Source of the DNA: Platycnemis pennipes | Lineage: Eukaryota; Arthropoda; Insecta; Odonata; Platycnemididae | Length of the DNA stretch: 64,000 nucleotides | Direction of reading: 5' to 3' | Assembly: GCA_933228895.1 (NCBI GenBank) | Contig: OW121853.1 | Location: 82,258,645-82,322,644, forward strand | Part shown: positions 12,351 through 23,052 of the stretch, in pieces | How the letters are laid out: each line of letters opens with the position of its first letter | How positions within the stretch are numbered: the stretch's first letter is position 1 | Notes under the pieces: model-generated | Told to the model about the DNA's origin: nothing | Database searches by the model: none | The model's input: only the letters and a program-made list of their open reading frames with translations | Program-made: the position numbers and the translations under genes

Positions 12351-13300
12351 CTACCACCGGAATTGCGATGGAAATTCTCTCTTCTTCTCCATCCGGATCT
12401 CAATGGCTTCTTTGGCAAATCGATCCCAAATATTTCCTAAACGCCAAAGAACTTTTGTATCGTCCCATTTAATCCCATGATCCAAATTGATGCTGTGTTC
12501 CACTCCAACTGATTTCTGAATTTGAACATCATCATCATCAACGGTCAAAAATCCTAGGACTGGTTTGACGCAGCTTTCCACTCGATTCTTCTATCGGCCA
12601 AACTTTTCATTGTGACGTAATTCTTCTCTTTTACATCCCTCACAACCTGTTCCATGTATCTCATACGAAGCCTGTCTTCTCCAATATTCCCGTTCACTTT
12701 TCCCTCGACGATTGTCTTCATCAGGCCATCGTGTCTCAAGATATGGCCGATTAAATTGTCCCTTCTTCTTTTTAGAGTTGTCCGCAGACTTCTCTTTTCT
12801 CCCACTCTTCTTAGGACTTCCTCGTTACTTGGTCGATCCATTTAATCTTCATCATTCTTCTGTAGCACCACATTTCGAATGCTTCTACCCTTTTCTTTTT
12901 CGCTGCTGTCATCGTCCATGCCTCACTGCCGTAAAGAAACATGCTCCAAATGTATGTTCAGATAAACTGTTTCCTTACTTCTACGCTTGTATTTCCAGCG
13001 GTAAGTAGATTCTTCTTTTAATAGAACACTCTCTTTGCCGGGCTATTCTACTTACTATTTCTTTTTTGCTTCGTCCATCGTTGGTTACTTGGCTACCTAG
13101 GTAACAGAAATCTTTCACCTCACAATTTGACCAAGACTGAAAAATCTGCGCTGTTCTTTCGCCTTGTGGCAACCGTTCTACCCGTCTCACCCACGTAGAC
13201 CTTTCCACATTCACATGGGTTTTGATGGAGCACAGGGTTTTTGAGACCGATGGGGTCCTTAGGTCTCACTAAATGGTCACTTAGTCTAGCCATAGGTTTC
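12351..13300 (-). pseudogene. Penelope-like element GIY-YIG endonuclease, split
   Basis: The minus strand encodes a GIY-YIG domain in two pieces. The upstream piece (about 13150-13300) reads ...PCECGKVYVGETGRTVATR, with the VYVGETGR core of Penelope-type GIY-YIG nucleases and the CxC before it. The downstream piece (12351-12525) reads EHSINLDHGIKWDDTKVL and WDRFAKEAIEIRMEK, with the EHS, H and catalytic-type E of the C-terminal half. In family members this nuclease makes the target nick next to the reverse transcriptase. Here no reverse transcriptase remains upstream. A LINE A copy (12526-13123) separates the two pieces, and the halves are not in one frame, so the gene is dead. Known: the family domain order. 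Seen: both motif blocks and the insertion. Confidence 0.8.
12526..13123 (-). mobile_element. LINE family A, 5'-truncated insertion in Penelope-like DNA
   Basis: On the minus strand this encodes the LINE A thumb/C-terminal region. EVKDFCYLGSQVTNDGRSKK is nearly the same as in the copy at 44729-45217, and later HILRHDGLMKTIVEGKVNG matches the 3' frame. It ends in an ATGATGATG tail. A 7-bp TSD, AATTTGA on the plus strand, lies at 12519-12525 and 13124-13130. Several frameshifts make it non-functional. The insertion split the GIY-YIG frame around it. Confidence 0.85.
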
Positions 13301-13342
13301 TGGAAACCTCGATGTCGTATCTCCCGAGAAGATACGACATCG
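13294..13342. repeat. Two adjacent short hairpins
   Basis: AGGTTTC/GAAACCT (13294-13309, two-base loop) is followed directly by CGATGTCGTATCT/AGATACGACATCG (13-bp arms, about 13310-13341). They mark the upstream limit of the recognisable Penelope-like sequence. Confidence 0.65.
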
Positions 13343-14592
13343 AAGAGAGAAAGAGAGATTTGCCATTTTCATGGAAAGCGTCAGATCTTTCTTCAAGAGT
13401 ATTTGCGTTTGTGATGCATGTGATCTCAATTCTACTATCACCGGTGCTGCAACTGATTCATGGCACGTCGCCACAAGATCTGATCTGCATAATTAAGCAC
13501 TGAGGAATTTACTTCTCAAACTATTCCACCTGTCGCGTCCTCACAGAAGCTCGCATTGATTTACAGAATGAACGTCAAGGTCTTATTAGAAATTTTGACT
13601 TAAAACGCTTCCCATTTTCTCCGGGGTTCTCTAAAAAAATACATTTCCGTACACTGTGATGAAGACGAGTGGAGATCATGCAGATGAGAGGTACACTAAC
13701 TACACTACAGAGGACACTAACCGAATGAACATGCTGAACATGAACACTGCTCAAGTAGACCACATTGGGTGTGTAATCATTTTATGCCATGCACGTTGAC
13801 GCTATCACTACTCATGACGCAAATCTCTACCAATGGATTCTTTTTAGCAAGTGTCCTCTAAACAAACCCCTAAAAGTTCAATATTCCGATTTGAAAAAAA
13901 TGAACAACGTTTGAAGGACGGTGTTCGCATTTTCGCTCTCGTATCCACGAGGAAAAAGTGATGCTAATGCGAGTGCGTGCGTTATAGAGATGAGAAAAAT
14001 GAGGAATGAGATGGTGACGACCAATCAAGAACTGTAAGAACGGGATAATTAAACTGTCCAGGCAGTAATCGTGGCCGAATAAAAATAGAGACAGTTTTCC
14101 GAGTGGAAAATAGAAACAGAAATGCGTCAGGGTGTCTAACAAAATGGAAAAGGAAAATTCTAGATCTTTAGAAGATATTTAAGGCAGCTTCGACAACATT
14201 TGATACCGAACTGAATCAGAAAAAAACTATGATAGAGAGGTTCAGGTAATTGCGTGAGTTGCCAAGCATGGTAACAGGAAACCTAATTTCCATGTCATTG
14301 CAAGATTTTTAAGGCTGCTTACTGAATTCAAAGGTCCAATCGAAAAAAATATTTCAAATTACCAACATACTTATTTTCATTTTGCAATCGTATAACAATA
14401 AAGTCACGCAGCTAAGCCAATATTTGAATGAATCAACATAAAATGCACCCAGAAAATTCATATGACATCAGTTTTTCTTGATGAATTCAAAGGTGACTAA
14501 CACATAAGAGTGGTAATGAGCCGCAGCTTCCATCAACCGCAAAATGTATTTCTTATTATTTGCGCCTTTTAAACAATTATTCTATCACCGAA
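13343..14592. other. Unannotated stretch
   Basis: Short frames on both strands (such as 13575-13763 - and 13870-14142 -) have no motif. No repeat was recognised. This is ordinary AT-rich intergenic or intronic DNA. Confidence 0.4.
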
Positions 14593-15042
14593 AAAGTTTC
14601 CAAGCATCCGTGAAACATGATAAGGAATCGAATATTGCCTACTGGAGATGTAGTAGACTAGGGTATTAGGAGGCCCAATGGCTAAGTTTCCAAGCATCCG
14701 GATGACATGATAAGGAATCGAAGATTGCCTACTGGAGATGTAGTAGACTAGGGTATTAGGAGGCCCAATGGCTAAGTTTCCAAGCATCCGTATGACATGA
14801 TAAGGAATCGAATATTGCCTACTGGAGATGTAGTAGACTAGGGTATTAGGAGGCCCAATGGCTAAGTTTCCAAGCATCCGTATGACATGATAAGGAATCG
14901 AATATTGCCTACTGGAGATGTAGTAGACTAGGGTATTAGGAGGCCCAATGGCTAAGTTTCCAAGCATCCGGATGACATGATAAGGAATCGAAGATTGCCT
15001 ACTGGAGATGTAGTAGACTAGGGTATTAGGAGGCCCAATGGC
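14593..15042. repeat. Satellite array, five copies of a 90-bp unit
   Basis: Units start at 14593, 14683, 14773, 14863 and 14953, and each begins AAGTTTCCAAGCATCCG and ends AGGCCCAATGGCT. Copies differ at only a few positions. Units 2 and 5 share GATGACATG with AAGATT; units 3 and 4 share TATGACATG with AATATT; unit 1 has TGAAACATG. Because 90 is divisible by three, a minus-strand frame (14569-14967, 132 codons) repeats a 30-residue block. There is no start context, signal or known domain, so I treat the frame as a by-product. Confidence 0.95.
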
Positions 15043-16029
15043 TAAGGTAGTATATCGAATTACTTAACTCTTAAATATTAGATAAACACCATGTTAAAAT
15101 CCACACTAAAGGCGGGACTCGATTCAGCGTACCTTTTTTTTTACCAGACCTGCGTGTTACCAACCTGGCCAACTTGGATACTGAATTCATCAGATAAGGC
15201 ATACAACCAGAAATAACATTTAGAGATTACTTATCTCAGGCCAACGAGACATTTGTATCGCCAATACAATGGAACTAACGCTTTGTACCCTCAACATCAA
15301 CCACTGAGAACTATGAACAAAATGACTTCACTATCATTTGACGATTGTATCTCCTCCATTTTCACCTACATCGAAAAAAAAAACGTTTACAAAATATTCA
15401 AGTCAAACCAAGGTATAGCAATTGATTGGGGAATCAACAAGCAAAACGCACGAGGACGACTCGGTTGTATTGCTAACTACAATCAAGCCACACCTTATCC
15501 CATACATTATCGACTGAATATAAAACACATTATTTCCGAAAGCGTCATTTTCAAATCATACTTAGGGTAGAGGGAAAATTCCTCGCGTTTGTGATATATT
15601 TTTATGGCGGAGAACTTAATATCTTCGTCCAACGATATAATCCAGGGATGTTTACCGCTTCTGATAACACACGCCATAGTTTAATAGGAGTGATAGTGCC
15701 AAGAGGCAAAATAAGAATGCGTCGTGGCTATGTTTTCCCCCATTGCATAATGTCGTCAGACACAATAGTTTTCGGCTTCTCGGTTTGCAATCCTAATTCC
15801 AAACTTTAATCTGATTTTTCACAAACAAAAAAATCCCAGTTTTCCGGAAAATGATTCGGAATGATGGTTATTTGAAACTTAAGTGGTCATTCAACAAGAG
15901 TTTTTGCGATACCTGCTAAACGACCCTTCCTCTCTAGCCCATAGATTTTGGCTGTAAAAACTCTAATGATTCTCCGAAGTGTCACCTCAAGCTTGCCCAA
16001 TGTTGGAAGACGAACTACTAACAATTCAC
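15043..16029. other. Unannotated stretch
   Basis: Frames at 15253-15570 (+, 105 codons) and 15591-15809 (+, 72 codons) lie one after the other. Neither has a recognisable domain or good exon boundaries. No repeats were seen. Confidence 0.35.
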
Positions 16030-16172
16030 AACAGCTATTTCCACATAGAAAAACATCCACCTCGACCGGGATTCAAACCCGGACCCCCTCATTAATGAGT
16101 GAAACGGGTACCGGGTCCGGGTTCAAATCCCGGTGGAGGTGGTTTTTTTCTTTGTGGAAAACAGCTTGTGCA
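16030..16172. repeat. Inverted dimer of a tRNA-like B-box segment
   Basis: The left arm (about 16030-16092) and right arm (about 16108-16172) are inverted near-copies. Each contains CCGGGTTTGAATCCCGGT-type T-arm/B-box sequence, a CCACCTC block and a TTTCCACA block. The right arm reads GGGTTCAAATCCC on the plus strand, and the left arm reads the same kind of box on the minus strand. No complete cloverleaf exists on either strand. Confidence 0.75.
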
Positions 16173-16953
16173 TTTTGAGCGGGTGACTCCGCTAAGGTAT
16201 TAGTTCGCTATCCTTGAATTTACTAGTAATTCTCTGAGTTTTGATCCATCTGACCCTCTGTAATGATATTAACCTTGCTCAATCGTCACTCTCTTATATC
16301 ATCTCGAATAGCTATCGAAATAGGTCAACCTTTTCACCAAAACGGAAAAGTTCTGTTCGAGTTCCGCAGCGATCAAAGTCTTTCGAACTATTACCGAGGA
16401 ATTAGAAATATAGCCGGTGAAATACGCCATTCGTAAGTGCAAAGCACTATGCCAGCCACGTGTAGTCATTCAAAATTAGTAGTTAAAACCTCATCAATTC
16501 GAATCGCATGCCGTGAAAAATACATATGATCCAACAACAAAAGAAAAACGTTATTACAAACAAGAAAAAGAACCGGTATATAAAAATATTTTATCTTGCC
16601 ACGAAATTCACCTTGGCTCTGAGCATATCATACCTACCAGGAGAGAGAATAAGAAATTGAAAACAAATTTAGGAGATAAAAAGGGTCATTTATGTTAAAA
16701 GATAAGGAAAGAAAACATCAACCAAAATATCAAACCGAAAAAAATAACCTTAGAATTTTCAACAAACCCTTAGAAAACAGTTCGATTGTTTGGTTCGCCT
16801 ACCCTATGACGTTTTTGAAATTAATTTTCCTTTGGAACAAATCATGGGAAAAATGCAATACAAATGAACCCAAGTTGTAAGTCCTTTAAAGCATTTTTTG
16901 GTAGAGTGCTAGGAAGAAAAAAGTTTTTATCCTATTTTTTTCCTTACACATGC
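16173..16953. other. Unannotated stretch
   Basis: Frames at 16513-16698 and 16692-16880 (+) are Lys/Asn-rich and overlap by a few bases. This looks like AT bias, not coding. Nothing else was recognised. Confidence 0.35.
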
Positions 16954-17000
16954 TGATTTCCAGGAATCCTATGCTGCATGCATAGGATTCCTGGAAATCA
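16954..17000. repeat. Perfect hairpin, 20-bp arms and 7-base loop
   Basis: TGATTTCCAGGAATCCTATG (16954-16973) and its exact reverse complement (16981-17000) flank CTGCATG. No mismatch is present in either arm. The surroundings show no other repeat and no frame. Confidence 0.95.
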
Positions 17001-19896
17001 CTATAATGCAATGCAAGATACATTCATGACTCAAATTTAAGAAATTTCAACCAATTAAAAAATGCTGATATCGGAATGATAGTGATTGGAGAGAACGAGA
17101 GATGAAAGCCCCAGCTGACATTTCCTCCAAGAGTCGGATCAAGTCAGAGGAATTCATGACATAGTAAACAAAACAAGGGTCATGATGGCTTTTTCGGAAG
17201 GGGAAATACCATAAATCCTCATCTACGGATCGAACTCCGTAATAGTTCAATTTAACCGTTTAAGCTAGGTTGTCGTATTTTGGCGATTGGTTCGTTCCAT
17301 TCGGTTGAAAACGAATTCCTGGAAAAAGAGCTTCTCGATGATAACGTTAAATGGGCATTATTCCATGGAAAACAGATACGACATAATTCCTGTGGTCTAA
17401 AGCATCAGAAAATTGTTCGTGGCACCCGATAGGTTCCACTGCGTTTGCTTATGAATGGTTTCAGCCAAAAAGAAAGCTGAATCGAGAAGAAAATTAGCAT
17501 GAACGAAGACATCTACTCGGGAAAATATGTGCTCAATTATTTCGCGCCGGCATCAGCCCGAGGATTTGCATTAACATATTTCAAATTTTTGTATCTTTTA
17601 AAGGCAAAGGTACAAATTGCAAAATAATCACCTCTCTCTCTCTCACTCAACTTTAATCCACGCTAAAGTAATTTCAAGAAAACATTCAGCATTTTTGATT
17701 GTGGGTCTAGTTTTTCGTGTTAATTGCTCGCAATTAAAAATTACAGCAATGTAAAATGTTTCATTAGAAAACCCTCGAAATCATTAGTTGAGTGGAAAAA
17801 GGAATTAAAAATAATAATTCTCTGCGGCGTTTATTAGGCTTATTAAATACGAAAAACCGAGCATATAATCTTCAAATTTGTATACATCTAATTGTTAACA
17901 AACGAGGGTAAACATTCACTGTTGTTTAAATAAACTGTTGAATGCACGACGGTGTTTACTCGTGCTTACAACACAATATTGTCTCACAATTCTTCAATTT
18001 ATTCCCCGGTGATTAGTTATTTCGTTGATGTTTATATTTCATATTTTCTGTAACATATCCCGCACATGCGATATTTTTTTAAAATTATTTTCCGGAGACT
18101 TTAGGCCGGAGTGAGTAACTGTACGTTTTTTGGGCTTCAAAACGCTCTGATCTTCGTTATCTCTATGGTCCTCTTTTGTGGTGCCTTTGCCAGGTCAATT
18201 CAGCATACAGCCCTCAACTAATGGTTCTATCATTAATGAAACACAAACTAAGCAAAATATCAGACTAAAATTTTGAGCATCCGCGACATGAAATGCATGC
18301 GCATTAGTGGGAACAAAAACTTTGCTCAACAGTTTCAAACAACTACTTATATTAAAAATATAACGATTCTGACAATGAGTAAACCAGTTGAATATTGTAG
18401 TTGAAAAGGTTCACAAAGCTCATGACACTTTTGGGTTGACGCTTTGATTGTAACTTGCTTCGTATTTACCAAACGGTGAACATTTGAAAAGAAAAAAAAA
18501 TCAAGAAAAAATAAAAAATTATAGACTTTTTGGAGCATTTTTGTAATAAGCAACCACTTCGGGAAAAATATGAATAAATCTAACCAACAAAGATACACAA
18601 GGAGGAAATGAAATATTTGTATATTTTTATGAAGTGACGCATTCATTGCCCCCTCATTTGTAACGAAAGCATCGAAAAGTGTTTGATTAACAGATGTAAA
18701 CTTATCAACTGATTAAAGGTATTGCTAATACCTGCTATTGAACCGGCTTAAATGACAGATTTCCTGAATAAATTAAAACGTGAAAAAATTATCTAATATA
18801 AAGAAATTGTATTCAAAATATTTAACGTTATTTTAATTCAAATACACGAATACCTAGCAAGACTCTTGATTATGACATATTATAGGCTGATATGGTATTT
18901 GGAATATTCGACAATTATATTGGCAATCTCTTTGATTCAAATGCATAATTTTATTTGTTAATACTGGAAGTTAAAACCGGCTAACCCTTCTAGTTGAAAA
19001 TGTAGCCGTTATATGTTGTTAACATTAAAAACAGTTTTTTGAGTCAAGAAACATCTCAAGAATAATATGACCTTAATTCCTTAATACGCTTCAAGTTGAT
19101 AGAAATGGATTTTAACCAAAATACTGAACGATGTCTGCGACACTGATGGCATTTCAGTTATATCATTGTCATTCCAGAAATAAATTCAGCACATTTATAA
19201 AAACAGTTGATGACCTTTTTTAACAGTTAGAAACCTGTTGAGTCACTAGCAAAATTTAGCTGCTAGTAGCTAAAGAACGTTTAGAAAAAGAAATTGAATT
19301 ATATCTTCTCAAATAGTTTTTTAAACACGCTGAACATATGTAGAGGGTGGCCAAATTATTTCTCATGAGAATAGAACAATTTAGCATAAATATAAAGGCA
19401 TTTGAAAGGAATAAACCTTAAATGAATAAAGAGCATTATCTTTAAGCTGACATCATAATCATCAAAGTTGTTTTCTTGCTTTGAAATACGAGCAATTTGA
19501 CCTTTATTATATGGCTAATTTTAGACTTCCTTTGATATCACTTTCCAAACTGAATTAGATAAATACCATGCAAGAAAAAAAACACAGGTACAAATTTTTA
19601 TAAATCAGAATAACCTTTGTACCTTTTGAAGGTGAATTTAGCAACAAAAATAATTTAGAATTGGCAAACTTAATAGGCGAAGAGAATGACTAGCAACCTT
19701 TACACTCCGTTTTGAATTTCGCCTACATCATGAAAGTGGTACTTGGAGCAAGATGATGCTTCGGTTAAATAGCTTTCTATAAAACGTAAAAAAGCGGAGC
19801 GTTTTAAAATATGATCCTTCTGCGACTACTAATATCCTTTATTAGTCTGTTGACATATGCTATCGTTTCGTTCACCTCACATCAACAATAAATGAT
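17001..19896. other. AT-rich stretch with nothing recognisable
   Basis: The frames at 17047-17250 (-) and 18347-18646 (-) are unremarkable and rich in aromatic residues, with no domain. A short CT run sits near 17633-17646. Nothing else stands out. Confidence 0.4.
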
Positions 19897-20220
19897 ACTA
19901 GCAAACCAGCTGCCTGCTTTGCAGGCACTTTTCATAAGCATTTCATAGTTTCATTTAATGCTTGGCACATTTCGTAATGGTGTTTATTGTCAGTTCATCT
20001 TCTGCATACAAGCACCAGTATATGAAGTAGTATTGATTACTAAAAACTCGGCTGTGAATAATCTTTTTCCTTTACCAAATATTTTTCTTCTAAAACAGAA
20101 TATCGCTAGATATGATCTAACAGAAAATAGTTTTAAGTTTCTTTTTAAGAATACATTCGTAAATCTAATTTAAACTAGCAGACCTGCTGCCTGCTTTGCA
20201 GGAACTTTTCATAAGCATTT
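19897..20220. repeat. Direct repeat pair of about 47 bp
   Basis: 19897-19943 and 20174-20220 share ACTAGCA, GCTGCCTGCTTTGCAGG and ACTTTTCATAAGCATTT with few differences. Each contains a small CCTGC-TTT-GCAGG hairpin. The 230 bases between them contain no feature I recognise. They may be the flanks or ends of a lost element. Confidence 0.75.
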
Positions 20221-20359
20221 GGTATGCAGAGAGAAGGAAATGGTTATGTTATAAATAGAGAAATATGTCCAATTCTAATTATCCTATGTTTTTGTACTTT
20301 TTTCTACACCATATTTTAATTATATGAGGTCTCCCACTCTCAAGAACCATGTTTTTTTT

Positions 20360-20535
20360 CATTTTTCTCTGCACCACAAACTGCTAAAAATACAAAACTA
20401 CTACTAAATCATACAGACAGAGAATCCACACTCAACGCACCAAACCTCACTCTTTTAGCTCAAAACTTGGGAGAGAGCAAAACAAAACGGATACAGAATG
20501 AATGAATGACTGACTGACACGCTACAAAAATAATA
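20360..20535. repeat. Dispersed direct repeat, copy 1
   Basis: This matches 21284-21451 along its length (starting TTTTTCTCTGCACCACAAAC, ending GACTGACACGCTACAAAA), with scattered substitutions and a few indels. There is no coding frame. The function is unknown; the pair brackets the MITE at 20611-20993. Confidence 0.85.
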
Positions 20536-20610
20536 TATATTCGAATTAACCTGCTGATTTAGCAACAAACATTAATACATAAATAATTTATCACCTTCTT
20601 TCAACTATTA

Positions 20611-20993
20611 AGCCGAGTTTACACGATGCATTTAGATGGTAGATGCGTGAACACATTCACCGTCAAAATTGCACAGTGTAAACACTCAAAATTGCGCAAT
20701 TGCGTGAATGCGTGCACAGAAAATAGCCCCTGTTCTATTTTGGTGAATGTGTGCGAGCAATTTGTAGTCGTCCACGCATCTGTCCAGCAACGTACTTGCG
20801 CGGGTAAATGAGTGAACACATTCACCATCAAAATTGCACCGTGTAAACACTCAAAATTGCGCAAATGCGTGAATGAGTGGACAGAAAATAGCCCCTGCTC
20901 TATTTTGGTGAATGTGTGCGAGCAATTTGTAGTCGTCCACGCATCTGTCCAACAACGTACTTGCGCGGGTAAATGCATCGCGTAAACTCGGCT
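20611..20993. mobile_element. PIF/Harbinger-like MITE with an internal duplication
   Basis: The termini are inverted repeats of about 22 bp (AGCCGAGTTTAC.CGATGC and complement). They are flanked by a 3-bp TSD TTA at 20608-20610 and 20994-20996, the target size and sequence typical of PIF/Harbinger. The 383-bp element consists mostly of two direct copies of a 165-bp unit (from about 20645 and 20810). The 119-codon minus-strand frame through it is created by the duplication and is not a gene. No transposase is present. Confidence 0.8.
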
Positions 20994-21283
20994 TTAGAAA
21001 AGTACTTCAAAACGCCTACCTTCGAAATTCACAATTCATTCACAAGATCGGAGCCGGTAGGCAAAGATTGTTTTGTTTCACTATCTGCACATCGAAAACG
21101 TCAATTAATATTTTCATACTTACAAAATGTATTGATGAAAATAATTCGACTTTCTTCAACTTCTTCAATCAAATTTTTTCCCCTTTACCAAAAATGTAAA
21201 CACATTTACCGAGCAACGTAAACAAATTTGCATAGCAACTGGTTTCCCATGCTAAAAGATAGGGAAAAACCATTTTTCTCTTG

Positions 21284-21451
21284 CATTTTTCTCTGCACCA
21301 CAAACTGCTAAAAATCCAAAACTACTACCAAATCATACAGACAGAGAATCTACACTCAACGCACCAAACTTCACTCTTTTAGTTCAAAACTTGGGAGAGA
21401 AATAAACTAAACGGATACAGAATGACTGACACGCTACAAAACTAATATAGG
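21284..21451. repeat. Dispersed direct repeat, copy 2
   Basis: Second copy of the 20360-20535 repeat, about 925 bases downstream in the same orientation. It lacks the small GAATGAATGA expansion present in copy 1 and differs at several single bases. Confidence 0.85.
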
Positions 21452-22167
21452 CATATACCTAGATACTCACGGGCGTATAGATAGAATTCCACAATTTATG
21501 AGTTAGTCGTCTATGTTTCTATTACCCCAAAAAACAGTTGAAAACTATGAACGTTATTAAAGACAGCTAAGGGTAGTAAATGAGTTTCAAGTGCATATAA
21601 ACTGCTGACAATTTATTTCAATCCTCAATTACCTTTCTTCACCTATACAGCTGTATATTATCTGAATCAAATGATTGGGAATGAATTCTAGAAATAATTT
21701 GGGCCTAAATAAGCTAATAGCTACTTAAGTTGGTGTATACGTAACGAATAGGAGTATCTTTGAAAAAAAAGACTGTAAAATGGAGATAATGTTAAAAAAG
21801 AGTTATTCATTATAGAACACTCTGAAATCTTGATTTTAGAAAAGAATTAATGGATATAACAGTTTATGCGCAAGTCAAAACATAGGAGGATAAAACTCAA
21901 ATGCTCAAGTAGTTTCGAAAGATGATAATGTTCGCCTTTTCCTCGTTTTTGTTTCCATGAATAATGTGATATTTTTGGAAGATCGGTGGAAAAGCAGGAA
22001 TGTTCCCCGGGGATGCTACGCGAGAAGAATTCCATGCCTGCGAGCAATGCGAGAGAGAAACCGGGCGAGGGATATTCATCAACTCTCGAGTGAGTCAATC
22101 ACGTTCTTTAATCAATACACCTTGGGAATGATGCTGAAATTAAAAAGATGCAATAAAATAATATTTC
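21452..22167. other. Unannotated stretch
   Basis: Overlapping frames on both strands at 21847-22235 have no recognisable product, and the 3' part of the plus frame runs into the MITE at 22170. Nothing else was recognised. Confidence 0.35.
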
Positions 22168-22169
22168 TA

Positions 22170-22577
22170 CCGCATTTACACGCATATAAGACGCACACGC
22201 GTAGAAGACGCACCCGCGTAGAAGACGCACCTTAGATTTGAGGCGAAAAATGGTGGAAAATTGTTTAATCACGCATATGAGACGCACCCAGAACAAAAAT
22301 TAACCCCTCACAACATTGGTCTGAAATGAGGCTAAATTACCTTAGAATGGCACATTTCCCTGATTTTAAAACCACTTAACCGTAGGGTAATCCCATTTTC
22401 TACAAAAATTGAATGAACCTATTTCGCGAGCCGGTGAGTACGAATCCATAACGCGATTTATTCACGATTTTTCCTCTTTTGTACACTCGTAAAAACGCAC
22501 ACTCGTATAAGACGCATCCCACTTTTTGGGCCTTAGAAATCGAATAAAAGGTGTGTCTTATACGCGTGTAAATACGG
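22170..22577. mobile_element. TA-flanked MITE with subterminal repeats
   Basis: The TIRs are about 28 bp (CCGCATTTACACGCATATAA and complement of the far end), flanked by TA at 22168-22169 and 22578-22579. The motif CGNRTANAAGACGCAC recurs at about 22181, 22198, 22213, 22272 and 22500, and inverted near 22552. Such clustered subterminal motifs are usual transposase-binding sites. The TA flanks suggest a Tc1/mariner-like mechanism, but the superfamily is not certain. No frame encodes a transposase. Confidence 0.7.
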
Positions 22578-22723
22578 TATTTATTACCTGTTTGATGAAC
22601 ATTTGGTAGCCATTCAATTTAATACATTTTTCGGCGATAGAAAGAAAAAGTACCGCTTGCCAGAGTAGTCAGGTCGTTTACATGAGTAGGCCTGACAATC
22701 CAAAAGCCACGGTTTCGTATCCA

Positions 22724-23050
22724 GGGGGGCTGTGTTTGAAACCGTCGGAATTATCTCGAATAGGTAACCAAAGAGTCACGTGGTATAAACACGAATGCTT
22801 CGCAAATTTGGTGTGTTAAAACCGCTGATTACAACCTCATCCTTTGTTAAACTTGTTTTATATCTCAACTGGGGCTCTTTAATTGGAATAGATGAGAAAA
22901 ACTTAAGTGAAAACAATTAATGATGTTGTATAGAGCGATTCAGACGCATCAAATTTTTAAACCATTCGTGTTTGTACCACGTGACTCCTTGGTTACCTAT
23001 AAGAGATAATCCCGACGGTTTCAAACAACAATAACAAACACAACCCCCCC
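22724..23050. mobile_element. Long-TIR MITE, copy 1
   Basis: The ends begin with six or seven G (C) residues, then TGTGTTTGAAACCGTCGG, and inverted similarity extends for about 60 bases (..GGTAACCAA.GAGTCACGTGGT..). The right end abuts copy 2 with only TA (23051-23052) between them. The interior has no coding capacity. The left flank reads CA instead of TA. Confidence 0.8.
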
Positions 23051-23052
23051 TA

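Noticed and set aside
14569..14967. 132-codon frame with four repeats of 30 residues
   Set aside because: It exists because the satellite period is 90 bp. There is no signal, domain or start context, and it ends outside the array.
14593..15042. CRISPR-like array
   Set aside because: Whole units repeat without unique spacers, and the DNA is eukaryotic. It is a satellite.
20619..20978. 119-codon Cys/His/Thr-rich frame
   Set aside because: It lies wholly inside the PIF/Harbinger-like MITE and its repeats are the 165-bp duplication read in one frame.
21847..22235. Antisense pair of 83- and 92-codon frames
   Set aside because: They overlap each other, lack motifs, and the plus frame reads into the MITE at 22170.
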